The notes: generated from the sequence alone by a model not told the origin. 15,342 nucleotides of DNA from an uncultured Clostridia bacterium (GCA_904501765.1 CAJGCM010000034.1:1-15342), one strand, 5' to 3'. Positions 1 through 7,045 are shown, counted from the stretch's first letter. Numbers and translations are program-made.

Positions 1-106
1 ATTTGTCGCCTTGCCGATGCATCGCAAGCGTGCATCGCTCTGCGGCACAAATGCGCACCCGTATCCGTGCTACGCACGGGCGGGTTAGATTCCATATCAG
101 CTTCGG
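1..106. repeat. G+C-rich tandem inverted repeats, possible dispersed intergenic element
   Basis: Two palindromes lie side by side beyond the tmRNA terminator. The first has a 7-bp perfect stem (15-21 with 31-37, 9-nt loop), flanked by a further imperfect outer stem (2-6 with 47-51, and 8-10 with 44-46). The second is a 6-bp stem with a 3-nt loop (65-70 with 74-79). The composition is more G+C-rich than the neighbouring intergenic DNA. On the minus strand an ATG at 95-93 opens a frame that reaches the window edge without a stop, but it has no Shine-Dalgarno sequence and its Arg/Ala/Cys-rich product resembles no family I know, so I do not call it a gene. I infer a REP-like or other repeated element. 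The window contains one copy only, so repetition is unproven. Confidence 0.4.
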
Positions 107-149
107 CAATAACAAAAGGGACACCACAAGGGTGTCCCTTTTGTTATTG
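107..149 (-). terminator. Rho-independent terminator of ssrA
   Basis: A perfect 19-bp stem (107-125 with 131-149) with a 5-nt loop sits directly at the 3-prime end of the tmRNA; the encoded CCA is at 150-148. Read on the minus strand, the 3-prime arm ends in a U-rich run (UUUUGUUAUUG). The stem overlaps the last bases of mature tmRNA, so the mature 3-prime end must be made by processing after termination. The A/T-rich outer arms also make it fairly symmetrical, so it might stop transcription from the plus direction as well. Confidence 0.85.
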
Positions 150-515
150 GTGGAGATGACGGGAATCGAACCCGTGTCCAAAAACCTATTGATATAACCT
201 TCTCCGTGGGCAGTCAATCTTTTGTTTCTCTCCCTCGGGGCGCCGATTGACAGGCTACCTTCGGGATAGCTTTTTTATGCGTGGCCGATACAAAAGCAAC
301 TCTCGGCGCACGTGCACTACTGATTTGACGCACGGTGAGAGCCGTAGTCCTCTCTCACGGTACGGGCGGCAATATTATGCCGCGGCACTGCCCTTAGGCA
401 GCCATAGCAACAGTATTGTTGTCGTTTATTATTTAAGTTTGGACATTTTAACGGGATTATCCTGCCCGCCACGCTTATCATACCTCAAAGTCCCTGTCGA
501 AACCTTTGCACCCCC
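148..515 (-). ncRNA. ssrA: transfer-messenger RNA (tmRNA, 10Sa RNA)
   Basis: tmRNA rescues stalled ribosomes with SmpB: it enters the A site like alanyl-tRNA and then templates a degradation tag. The 3-prime tRNA-like part is plain on the minus strand: a T-arm with the GGTTCGATTCC loop (plus-strand 161-173), the acceptor sequence CATCTCCA and an encoded CCA ending at 148. The 5-prime end (GGGGGTGCAAAGGTTTCGAC, from 515) pairs with CATCTCC to make a 7-bp acceptor stem including G-U pairs and carries the conserved tmRNA D-arm region. The length of 368 nt is normal for a one-piece tmRNA. The tag frame is at 429-394 and the stop lies in a hairpin, as usual. Ends are inferred from the acceptor pairing. 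It has its own promoter and terminator and so is a separate transcription unit. Confidence 0.96.
394..429 (-). other. tmRNA proteolysis-tag reading frame
   Basis: The frame ending at the TAA at 396-394 reads back as ATA AAC GAC AAC AAT ACT GTT GCT ATG GCT GCC, i.e. I-NDNNTVAMAA. The AND-like start and the small hydrophobic C-terminal end (AMAA) match known tags, whose last residues are read by ClpXP-type proteases. By alignment with the E. coli core (AAUAGUC-GCA-AAC-GAC) the ATA occupies the resume-codon place normally filled by GCA or another small-residue codon. The first residue is therefore either isoleucine or the resume point differs by a codon. The frame and stop are seen directly; the resume position is inferred. 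Confidence 0.75.
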
Positions 516-562
516 ATATAAAACTCTCTGCTGCGGGGAATTCATTCACACCCCCTCATGCT

Positions 563-598
563 TACGTATATTATATGTTTTTTTTGCGTTTTTGTCAA
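563..598 (-). promoter_or_regulatory. sigma-A promoter of ssrA
   Basis: On the minus strand there is a perfect -35 TTGACA (598-593), a 17-nt spacer and a perfect -10 TATAAT (575-570), with an expected start near 563. A/T-rich sequence with A-tracts lies immediately upstream (about 600-625), which could act as an UP element. The transcript would carry a leader of roughly 48 nt before the mature 5-prime end at 515; RNase P is the known enzyme for such trimming. The strength fits an abundant stable RNA. Confidence 0.9.
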
Positions 599-666
599 CG
601 GTAATTTTAAGACTTTTTTCTATCTCCTTCTCCATTTCCCGATATTTTACATAAAATGAGAAATTA

Positions 667-706
667 ACAAAAAAAGGAATGCGACGCGCAGGTTGTCGCA
701 TTCCTT
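667..706 (-). terminator. Rho-independent terminator of rplJ-rplL
   Basis: A perfect 12-bp stem (674-685 with 695-706) with a 9-nt loop lies about 20 bases after the rplL stop codon. On the minus strand it is followed by a run of about seven T residues and TGTTAATTT. This ends the ribosomal-protein operon before ssrA. Confidence 0.9.
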
Positions 707-726
707 GATTATTTGGGAAGGTAGAA

Positions 727-1101
727 TTACTTAACCTCAACCTCTGCGCCAGCAGCCTTAAGCTGTTCAGCGATCTTATCAGCCTCTTCCTTAGAAACTG
801 CTTCCTTAATTGTCTTAGGAGCTGCTTCAACAAGGTCCTTAGCGTCCTTAAGTCCAAGACCGGTGATTTCACGAGCAACCTTAATAACTGCGAGCTTGTT
901 AGCGCCTGCTGCCTTAAGTACTACGTCAAACTCTGTCTTCTCCTCAACGGGAGCTGCTGCAGCTGCGCCTGCTACGGGAGCTGCTGCTACGGGAGCTGCG
1001 GATACGCCGAATTCCTCTTCAAGTGCCTTAACGAGGTCTGCGAGTTCAAGAATAGTAAGTCCTTTTACAAGATCAAGGATCTGAGTTGTCTTTTCGTTCA
1101 T
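727..1101 (-). CDS. rplL: 50S ribosomal protein L7/L12
   Basis: This is the flexible stalk protein of the large ribosomal subunit, which binds L10 as dimers and recruits translation factors. The 124-aa product has the three family parts: an N-terminal dimerisation helix pair (about residues 1-33), an Ala/Pro/Val-rich hinge (about 36-52) and the compact C-terminal domain, with EKTEFDVVL at about 53-61 and the conserved ITGLGLKDAKDLVE stretch. I chose ATG 1101 because GGAGG sits nine bases upstream; the frame is open five codons further to a TTG, but that would place the ribosome binding site inside the gene. It follows rplJ by 53 bases and is followed by a strong terminator, not by rpoB. Confidence 0.97.
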   Translation of the reverse strand: MNEKTTQILDLVKGLTILELADLVKALEEEFGVSAAPVAAAPVAGAAAAAPVEEKTEFDVVLKAAGANKLAVIKVAREITGLGLKDAKDLVEAAPKTIKEAVSKEEADKIAEQLKAAGAEVEVK

Positions 1102-1154
1102 TTTAAATTCCTCCAAGATAAATTACAATTTATTTTTAAGATGTTATGCAGAAA

Positions 1155-1682
1155 TTAAGCCTCTGCGGGAGCCTCGGCTGCATCGCCGCCGTTTTCTTTG
1201 TCGATCTTTGCCTGACAAACGTAAGCAAGTCCGTAAAGAGAGGACATAAGGCTGCCCATCATCTTTGCAATGAGAACTTCCTTGGAAGGAGTTGCTGCAA
1301 GGGACTCAACGCCTGCAAGATCTATAACGCCGCCATCTACGAAACCAGCCTTGATTTCGAAGCACTCGATCTTATCCGCAAACTCTTTCATGATCTTTGC
1401 GGGAGCGAGAGGATCGTCCTGGCTTACTGCGATAGCTGTCATTCCGCTGAGGTACTGCTTCATATCACCGTAACCTGCCATCTCACAAGCTCTGCCTGTA
1501 AGAGTGTTCTTCATTACAGTGTACTCAACGCCTGCCTTACGCAATGCGTTACGAAGCTCTGTATCTTCAGCTACCTTAATGCCTTCGTATTTCACAAGCA
1601 CGCCTGCTGCAGCTGTCTGCAACTTAGCGGCAAGGGATTCTACGACTGCTTTCTTTTCTTCAAGAATCTTATTGCTTGGCAT
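1155..1682 (-). CDS. rplJ: 50S ribosomal protein L10
   Basis: L10 anchors L7/L12 to the 23S rRNA at the base of the stalk. The 175-aa product starts MPSNKILEEKKAVV and carries the family core: the AAGVLVKYEGIKVAEDTELR segment (about residues 25-44), NTLTGRA (59-65), the conserved LSGMTAIAVSQDDPLAPAKI region (78-97) and a C-terminal helix that binds L7/L12 dimers. The end is an Ala/Glu-rich acidic tail. The start ATG 1682 has a GGAGG site with good spacing. In this family L10 also represses its own mRNA by binding the leader, and the leader is present here. Length is normal for Bacillota. Confidence 0.97.
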   Translation of the reverse strand: MPSNKILEEKKAVVESLAAKLQTAAAGVLVKYEGIKVAEDTELRNALRKAGVEYTVMKNTLTGRACEMAGYGDMKQYLSGMTAIAVSQDDPLAPAKIMKEFADKIECFEIKAGFVDGGVIDLAGVESLAATPSKEVLIAKMMGSLMSSLYGLAYVCQAKIDKENGGDAAEAPAEA

Positions 1683-1704
1683 ATTCTACCTCCATTAAAA
1701 TTAA

Positions 1705-1836
1705 AAACAAAAAATCCCTTCCGGCAAAAAGACATAAAACAAGCCGAGAAAGGACAAATCACAAAAATATTCGCAAATTGTTCACCTCGGCAGGAAAGCT
1801 CTATACTTTTACCGAAACCTGCTGTCTTAGGATACC
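1705..1836 (-). promoter_or_regulatory. L10 ribosomal-protein leader with transcription attenuator
   Basis: The 5-prime leader of rplJ-rplL has the conserved L10-binding element: CTAAGACAGCAGG (minus strand, 1830-1818) with GCAGG pairing to CCTGC (1794-1790), followed by CGAGGT. Two alternative hairpins follow. In one, GCCGAG (1791-1786) pairs with CTCGGC (1748-1743). In the other, CCTTTCTCGGC (1753-1743) pairs with GCCGGAAGG (1725-1717) and is followed by a long T run (about 1714-1706), a Rho-independent terminator. The two cannot form together. In the known mechanism, L10 bound to the first element blocks the antiterminator and lets the terminator form. Element and pairings are seen; the switching is inferred from the family (Rfam L10_leader). 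Confidence 0.88.
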
Positions 1837-1905
1837 TTTGGTATTATAACAGAAAGTTTTTCGGTTGTCAAGGGGTTTTATAATTTTTTCTTCTTATTTT
1901 TTTAC
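1836..1905 (-). promoter_or_regulatory. sigma-A promoter of rplJ-rplL with A/T-rich upstream element
   Basis: On the minus strand a perfect -35 TTGACA (1871-1866), a 17-nt spacer and a perfect -10 TATAAT (1848-1843) predict a start near 1836. The DNA upstream (about 1876-1904) is almost all A/T with phased A-tracts, as in UP elements of rRNA and ribosomal-protein promoters. A small inverted repeat AAAGGAA/TTCCTTT (1906-1912 with 1923-1929) lies just beyond; it has no U-tract on either side and its role is unknown. Confidence 0.88.
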
Positions 1906-1952
1906 AAAGGAATTTTATAGCTTTCCTTTATGCTCTATTTTCAAAAATTCAG

Positions 1953-2049
1953 CCGAGGGTTGCGCACAAAGCGCTTCCCTCGGTTTCAAATGTTTACACC
2001 GCCGCTTCTTGGTACATCCTAAAGCTGACGGTTGCCTATTTCCGGCTTT
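1953..2049 (-). terminator. probable terminator of the nrdR-rsgA operon
   Basis: About 70 bases after the rsgA stop is a 7-bp stem (1953-1959 with 1977-1983) extended by an inner GCGC/GCGC stem (1962-1965 with 1971-1974). On the minus strand it is followed by CTGAATTTTTGAAAA, a modest U-tract. A weaker hairpin (2021-2025 with 2045-2049 plus 2029-2031 with 2042-2044) lies directly behind the stop codon and lacks a U-tract. The rest of 1984-2051 shows nothing else. Confidence 0.65.
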
Positions 2050-2051
2050 TA

Positions 2052-2999
2052 TCAGTTAAATTTTTTCTTTTCCTTAAGAGTTTTATATATTGTTCTGTAA
2101 GACTCAATTCGGGTTGGGGCGATTTTTCCCTCCGCTGCCGCTCTGGCTACACCGCATTCGTCACATCCCTCGCCTACGTGGGCGCAATCGGAGTAGGTAC
2201 ATTCCCCTGCATAGGGAAGAATATCCGGGAAGGTAGCCGCTAAATCTTCAAGCTCGAAGAAATCAAATCTTGCAAAGTCCACCAGCGAAAAGCCGGGAGT
2301 ATCCGCCAAGAAGCCGCACTCACCACCGTCTTTATTCTCGATTTCAAATATTTCAACGTGGCGCGTGGTGTGCTTTCCACGCTCAATTTTTTTCGATATG
2401 TCAGAGGTTTTCAAAGTAAGAGCCGGGAAGAGCGCATTCATAAGAGTTGACTTTCCTACCCCCGATGCTCCCGCAAATGCGGCGGTGGCGCCACTTATTA
2501 TATTGTTTTTAATGTAAGCGGAAAGCGCCTCTACACCCTCTCCTGACTCCGATGAGGTCACAAAGGTTTCAATTCCGGCACTTCTGTATATTTCGGCATA
2601 CTCCTCGCCAAGCTCTGTTTCTAAATCGGATTTTGTGACGACTGCTACGGGAATTATTCCGTTATGTATAGAAATTGCAATAAGCTTATCTACTACCTCA
2701 AGAACCGGGACCGGCTTTTTTGCCGCAAAGACTATAAACAGATAGTCAAGATTCGCCATAGGCGGACGTATTAGGGCGTTTTTTCTGTCAAGAATTTCGG
2801 ATATTCTGACACCGTCCGGCGTTTCGTCGTCCACGGTGATTATCACATTGTCACCGACCAGCACCCGCTCCTCGTCACGGTGCAGGGAGCCTTTAGCTCT
2901 GCTGACAAATATTTCACACTCGCCCGCATCCTTTATTACTCTGGTGCTGAAAAGACCGCCGAGGCCCTTTATCACCTTACCCTGATATTCGTTTATCAA
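2052..2999 (-). CDS. rsgA: ribosome small-subunit-dependent GTPase A (30S maturation)
   Basis: RsgA (YloQ/EngC) is a circularly permuted GTPase that checks late 30S assembly. The 315-aa product shows the permuted order: an OB-fold N-terminus (about 1-70), G4 TKSD (122-125), G1 GASGVGKST (177-185), the GKHTTRH switch region (208-214), G3 DTPG (233-236), then a zinc knuckle with Cys267, Cys272, His274 and Cys279/282. The start is TTG at 2999: an in-frame TGA lies four codons upstream, the next ATG is residue 81, and GAGG lies seven bases before the TTG. The TTG overlaps the rlmN stop (TTGA), implying translational coupling. It is the last gene of the operon. The prpC and prkC genes that often precede it are not present here. 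Confidence 0.96.
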   Translation of the reverse strand: MINEYQGKVIKGLGGLFSTRVIKDAGECEIFVSRAKGSLHRDEERVLVGDNVIITVDDETPDGVRISEILDRKNALIRPPMANLDYLFIVFAAKKPVPVLEVVDKLIAISIHNGIIPVAVVTKSDLETELGEEYAEIYRSAGIETFVTSSESGEGVEALSAYIKNNIISGATAAFAGASGVGKSTLMNALFPALTLKTSDISKKIERGKHTTRHVEIFEIENKDGGECGFLADTPGFSLVDFARFDFFELEDLAATFPDILPYAGECTYSDCAHVGEGCDECGVARAAAEGKIAPTRIESYRTIYKTLKEKKKFN

Positions 3000-4060
3000 G
3001 CTTTTTCCTCACTCTTTTCTTTTCTTGAACGGCGAAGCTGTCCGCACGCCGCATTTACGTCTGCTCCAAGTCTGCGGCGAACGGTAGCTATTACGCCGTA
3101 TCTTGAAAGCTCCTCCGAAAACGCCTTAACCGATTCGGGGCTCCCCTTCTTAAAGCCTGTTTCCGAAACCTCGTTCACTCTGATAAGGTTTACGTGTATC
3201 GGGGCACCTGTGCCCAGAAATGCTCCCTTCAATAGCTTTCCAAGAGCGGCCGCATCGCCGACACTGTCGTTTTTACCTGAAATCAAGGTGTATTCAAAGG
3301 ATATTCTTCTGCCGCAAATTCTGTAATAATCAACGCAAGCCGAAAGAAGCTCACGGAGTCCCCATTTTCTGTTTACGGGCATAATTTCGCTTCTGCCCTC
3401 GTCCGTTGCGCTATGTAGAGATATAGACAAGGTTATTGGAAATTTTTCTTCCGCAAGCTCTCTTATTTTCGGCACAACTCCGCAGGTTGACAGGGATATG
3501 TGTCTGTATCCTATATTAAGTCCGTCGTCGGAATTGACGAGCTTCAAAAATTTTATTACGTTGTCGTAATTATCAAGGGGCTCGCCTATCCCCATCATTA
3601 CTATATTGGATATTTTCTCGCCGCTATCACGCTCCGCCGCAATAACCTGCCCGAGAAGCTCCGAGGGCAGCAGGTCACGCTCTTTTCCGCCTATGGTTGA
3701 AGCGCAGAATTTACAGCCCATACGGCAACCTACCTGGCTGGATATGCAGATAGTATTACCGTGCTTATATTTCATAAGAACGCTCTCTATAACAGCTCCG
3801 TCATAAAGGCGGAATAGGTATTTTACGGTCCCGTCTATTGCCGAGGTAAGCTTCTCCTCTACCGCAGGAAGGGTAAAGAGGGCACGCTCCTGAAGCTTAT
3901 CCCGCAGCGCTTTAGGTATATTAGTCATTTCCGAGGGGCGGGCGCCGCGACAGAGCCATTCGTATATCTGTGCTCCTCGGTATTTCGGCTCGGAAAGCTC
4001 GGCGGTTACGTACGCTTCAAGCTCCCCCTTTGTCATTGAGCCTATATCTGCTTTTTCCAT
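2996..4060 (-). CDS. rlmN: dual-specificity 23S rRNA/tRNA adenine-C2 methyltransferase
   Basis: RlmN is a radical-SAM enzyme that makes 2-methyladenosine at 23S rRNA A2503 and at position 37 of some tRNAs. In the 354-aa form the 4Fe-4S ligands are Cys112, Cys116 and Cys119 (CRMGCKFC). The methyl-carrying Cys is Cys105 (seven before the first ligand, as in E. coli C118), and the second catalytic Cys is Cys339 in the conserved ACGQLR. GEPLDNYDN (159-167) and SLSTCGVVP (189-197) are further family motifs. The frame is open to an ATG at 4105 inside rsmB, but that ATG lacks a good ribosome binding site. ATG 4060 lies just after the rsmB stop, follows AAAGGA at about 11 bases, and gives the family length. 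Product end is Lys/Glu-rich. Confidence 0.95.
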   Translation of the reverse strand: MEKADIGSMTKGELEAYVTAELSEPKYRGAQIYEWLCRGARPSEMTNIPKALRDKLQERALFTLPAVEEKLTSAIDGTVKYLFRLYDGAVIESVLMKYKHGNTICISSQVGCRMGCKFCASTIGGKERDLLPSELLGQVIAAERDSGEKISNIVMMGIGEPLDNYDNVIKFLKLVNSDDGLNIGYRHISLSTCGVVPKIRELAEEKFPITLSISLHSATDEGRSEIMPVNRKWGLRELLSACVDYYRICGRRISFEYTLISGKNDSVGDAAALGKLLKGAFLGTGAPIHVNLIRVNEVSETGFKKGSPESVKAFSEELSRYGVIATVRRRLGADVNAACGQLRRSRKEKSEEKA

Positions 4061-4064
4061 CTCG

Positions 4065-5396
4065 TCAAAGGTCCTTTTTTCGCATAATAGATATGTAAAA
4101 TCCATCTGTTCCGTGGATATGTGGGTAAAGGGTCAGCTTCCCATTAACGCACCCTATCCCCGCAACCTCTCTCGTCACGTATTCAAAATCGGGATGCTCC
4201 TCGATAAACCTATCGGTTACCTTTTCGTTTTCATCGGGATTCAGAGTGCAGGTTGAATAACCTATAATACCGCCCGTCTTAAGGTAGCGCACCGAGGCTT
4301 CAAGTATTGAATACTGCAATTTTGGCAGGGTTTTAAGCGCAGATAAATCCTTATATCGCAAGTCAGGCTTTTTTGCAAGAACGCCAAGACCAGAGCATGG
4401 CACGTCGCATATTACTCTGTCCATTTGTCCTATAAGCTCGTCTGACGGGCGCTCGGCATCGTTTACACCGACCTTAATATTGGAAAGCCCGAGCCGACGA
4501 GCCCCCTCCTCAATCAAGGAAAGCTTACTTTCGTGTATATCAAATGAGTATACGCACCCACTCTTGCCCGTTTTCATTGCGGCAAGAAAACTCTTGCCTC
4601 CCGGGGCGGCGCACACGTCTGCAATCTTCATTCCCTTATCAATTCCGAGAAGACTGACCGCAAGCTCAGATGCCTCGTCCTGAACGAAAAAGTCGCCCTC
4701 GTCAAATCCGCCAATGCTTCTTGGCGGTATTTTCTTCTGAATTTTTATACCGCAATCGGTATAGGTACTTAACACGGGGTCAAGGCTACCGAGGCGCAAA
4801 ACGAGCTTTTCTCTATCTGTTTTTTCTGTATTCACAGTAAGGGTTAAGGGAGGCTCTTCTGACATTGCTTTTAGTAACAGCTCGGCATCTCCCACACCAA
4901 CAAGCCCTATAAAATGCTTAACCAAGGGCTGTGGGAAGGAATAAAATACCGACAAATATCTCGCCTCGTTTTTCTCTCTTTTTGGATAAGGAAGGTTGCC
5001 CTTAAGGTCCGAGGCACGTCTTAAAACCGCATTTACAAAGCCTCTCTCCGAGGGACTGCCGCAAAGCTTGACGCTCTCGCTAACCGCTGCAAAATCCGGC
5101 ACACTGTCCATATGAAGGAGCTGGCAAAGCCCCAGACGAAGAATATTTTGCGCCCTTGGGGATATTTTATCAATACTGCGGCCGCTGATTGCGCAGATAA
5201 AATAGTCGTAGGTCAATTTACGTTCAACAGTCGTATATAACAGCGCCGTCAGAGCGGCGCTCTCTTCTCTGCTTAAGGAAGCCGTTTTCGGTGAGCTTAA
5301 TAGCAGATTTACGTAACGCTCACCCGCTTCATAGCTCATAAGCAGCTCTAAAGCTATTTTTCTGATATTTGCTTTTTTAATAGTTTTTTCCTTCAT
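4065..5396 (-). CDS. rsmB: 16S rRNA (cytosine-967-C5)-methyltransferase
   Basis: RsmB (Sun/Fmu) methylates C967 of 16S rRNA with SAM. The 443-aa protein has an N-terminal NusB-like helical RNA-binding domain (about 1-135) and a C-terminal Rossmann methyltransferase domain. Motifs seen: SAM-binding CAAPGGK (262-268), DVPCSG (331-336, Cys334), KPDLRY (343-348) and STCTLNPDEN (381-390, Cys383); the two Cys are the pair used by m5C RNA methyltransferases. Length matches the family. Its ATG overlaps the stop of the upstream metallopeptidase gene (ATGA), so the two are coupled. Confidence 0.96.
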   Translation of the reverse strand: MKEKTIKKANIRKIALELLMSYEAGERYVNLLLSSPKTASLSREESAALTALLYTTVERKLTYDYFICAISGRSIDKISPRAQNILRLGLCQLLHMDSVPDFAAVSESVKLCGSPSERGFVNAVLRRASDLKGNLPYPKREKNEARYLSVFYSFPQPLVKHFIGLVGVGDAELLLKAMSEEPPLTLTVNTEKTDREKLVLRLGSLDPVLSTYTDCGIKIQKKIPPRSIGGFDEGDFFVQDEASELAVSLLGIDKGMKIADVCAAPGGKSFLAAMKTGKSGCVYSFDIHESKLSLIEEGARRLGLSNIKVGVNDAERPSDELIGQMDRVICDVPCSGLGVLAKKPDLRYKDLSALKTLPKLQYSILEASVRYLKTGGIIGYSTCTLNPDENEKVTDRFIEEHPDFEYVTREVAGIGCVNGKLTLYPHIHGTDGFYISIMRKKDL

Positions 5397-6109
5397 CTTC
5401 TCCGTCTTCCTCCAAGGAATATTATAACAAATCTCAAAAGCTGAAGCACGGATACGAGAGCTGCCGCAACGTAGGTAAAGGCGGCTGCCGACAGAACTTT
5501 TTTTGAGGCGTAAAGTTCGTCCTTCGTATAATAACCGCTATCCGATATATATGCAAGCGCTCTTCTTGATGCATTAAACTCGCAAGGAAGCGTTACCAGC
5601 TGAAACAGAGTGGTAACACCGAACAGTCCTACTCCTCCGAGAAGCACGTAATATCCTACGTCGGACATAGCCGCAAATGCAGAGAGAAGCACTCCTATAA
5701 GGATTATAATCCAGGACGACCTTGATGCAAAATTAGTTATTGGAACTAAGGTCATACGGAGTTTTAGTGGAATGTATCCTCTTGCGTGCTGAATGGCGTG
5801 ACCCGCCTCGTGAGCCGCTACGCCTATGGCTGCGGCAGAGGTTGAGCTTACCACTGTATCTGAAAGATAAAGAGTTCTGTCCTTCGGGTTATAGTGGTCG
5901 GAAAGAGAGCCTCTGACTCTCGATATTTTAACGTCATAGAGTCCTTCCGAATCCAGCATTTCACGGGCTACCTCCGATGCGATTCTGCCCGATGCCGTAT
6001 AAAAAGAGGAGTATTTCCTGAACGCTGTCGAAATCTTAATCTGCGCATAAATCGAAAGAATCAATGAAATGAGAAACAAGCTGTAAGAGGACCATTCAAA
6101 TATGATCAT
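5393..6109 (-). CDS. membrane zinc metallopeptidase, YugP family
   Basis: The 238-aa protein belongs to the YugP-type (neutral zinc metallopeptidase) family. It has an N-terminal membrane segment (about 5-23), the zinc-binding HEAGH (100-104), a conserved LPCEFNASRRA stretch (174-184) whose Glu177 is the likely third ligand, two hydrophobic segments (about 131-150 and 153-172) and a last one (about 208-232) before a tail of four Arg. The catalytic part would sit at the membrane. No substrate is established for the family. The gene overlaps fmt upstream and rsmB downstream by four bases each (ATGA), so it is translated with the start-Met and rRNA-modification genes; membership in this operon is common in Clostridia. 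Confidence 0.9.
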   Translation of the reverse strand: MIIFEWSSYSLFLISLILSIYAQIKISTAFRKYSSFYTASGRIASEVAREMLDSEGLYDVKISRVRGSLSDHYNPKDRTLYLSDTVVSSTSAAAIGVAAHEAGHAIQHARGYIPLKLRMTLVPITNFASRSSWIIILIGVLLSAFAAMSDVGYYVLLGGVGLFGVTTLFQLVTLPCEFNASRRALAYISDSGYYTKDELYASKKVLSAAAFTYVAAALVSVLQLLRFVIIFLGGRRRR

Positions 6110-7041
6110 AAAAACTTATCTCCGACGTTTATTTTTCTGCCTCTTATAAAATCTCCCGCGCTCATTCTTCCCTTCCCCTCGGGAATTACACCAAAGACTT
6201 TAAGAGCGCCCTCGCCGCAGGATACGGTAAAGCTTCCAACTCCGGCACCATCCATTTCCTTAACCACTCCGAAGTCCCCGTAGCTTTTTTCTATGGGCGA
6301 GGCTTTATATATTTTAAGCATTTTCCCGTTAAGGTATGCAAAGGCTCCGGGGATAGGAGTCACGCCTCTTATTCCTCGGTCTATTTCCACAGCGGATTTT
6401 GAAAAATCTATCTGACAGTCAGCCTTTTCAATTTTTTCGGCATAGGTTGCCTCGGCTGAGTTCTGCTTTGTTCTTGTGGCGTCACCCATTTTTATGGAGT
6501 CAAGAGTTCTTGACAAAAGGGCGCTGCCTATTTCACAGGATTTATCGTGAACCGCCTCAAAGTCGTCCTCGTCCTCGATGGGAAAGCTCTCGCAGGACAG
6601 TATATCACCCGTATCAAGCCCCTCGTCCATATACATTACCGTAACTCCGGTTTTGCGCTCACCGTTAATTATAGCTCTCTGCATAGGAGCGGCGCCTCGG
6701 TATTTCGGAAGAAGAGATACGTGAAGATTAACACAGCCGTATTTCGGATAATCAAGAACGCTCTTCGGCAGAATTTTGCCGTAAGCCACCACTACTATTA
6801 TATCCGGGTTAATCCCATCTAACAAGGACAAAAATCCATCGTCCCTCAGGGTGGCGGGGGTATATACGGGTATTCCTCGCTCAAGAGCGAGAGCTTTCGT
6901 GGGAGTGGGAGTCATTATCTTTCCTCTCCCTCTCGGCTTATCCTCTCTCGTTACAACCGCTACGACGTTCTTTCCGTCCTCCAAAAGCTTATTCAAGCAC
7001 AAGGCTGAAATTTCGGGGGTTCCCATAAAAAGAATTCTCAT
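6106..7041 (-). CDS. fmt: methionyl-tRNA formyltransferase
   Basis: Fmt transfers formyl from 10-formyl-THF to the initiator Met-tRNA. The 311-aa form starts MRILFMGTPE, typical of the family. The formyltransferase domain has catalytic Asn105, His107 and Asp143 (VNLHVS and GLDTGDIL) and the SLLPKYRG loop (109-116); a C-terminal OB-like tRNA-binding domain follows from about residue 205. The start is not certain: ATG 7041 fits the family but has no close Shine-Dalgarno, while an in-frame GTG at 7053 has AGAGG six bases upstream and would add MTDF and overlap the def stop. Either way it is coupled to def, whose product removes the formyl group after translation starts. Its own stop overlaps the next gene (ATGA). 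Confidence 0.96.
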   Translation of the reverse strand: MRILFMGTPEISALCLNKLLEDGKNVVAVVTREDKPRGRGKIMTPTPTKALALERGIPVYTPATLRDDGFLSLLDGINPDIIVVVAYGKILPKSVLDYPKYGCVNLHVSLLPKYRGAAPMQRAIINGERKTGVTVMYMDEGLDTGDILSCESFPIEDEDDFEAVHDKSCEIGSALLSRTLDSIKMGDATRTKQNSAEATYAEKIEKADCQIDFSKSAVEIDRGIRGVTPIPGAFAYLNGKMLKIYKASPIEKSYGDFGVVKEMDGAGVGSFTVSCGEGALKVFGVIPEGKGRMSAGDFIRGRKINVGDKFL

Positions 7042-7045
7042 AAAA

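Noticed and set aside
3..95. Small minus-strand frame from ATG 95 to the left edge
   Set aside because: No Shine-Dalgarno sequence, odd composition and overlap with inverted repeats make a spurious frame in an intergenic element more likely.
148..222. A tRNA gene, from the tRNA-like sequence near 150-180
   Set aside because: Only the T-arm and acceptor are tRNA-like; the partner acceptor strand is at 515, so this is the 3-prime half of tmRNA.
247..654. 135-aa plus-strand frame
   Set aside because: It runs antisense through tmRNA and its promoter, with no ribosome binding site or family match.
546..878. 110-aa minus-strand frame
   Set aside because: It overlaps rplL in another frame and runs through the terminator and the ssrA promoter; its Leu/Arg repeats come from the L7/L12 sequence.
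1146..1883. 245-aa plus-strand frame opposite rplJ and its leader
   Set aside because: It is antisense to a certain gene and to conserved RNA structures; its Cys/Leu-rich product has no domain.
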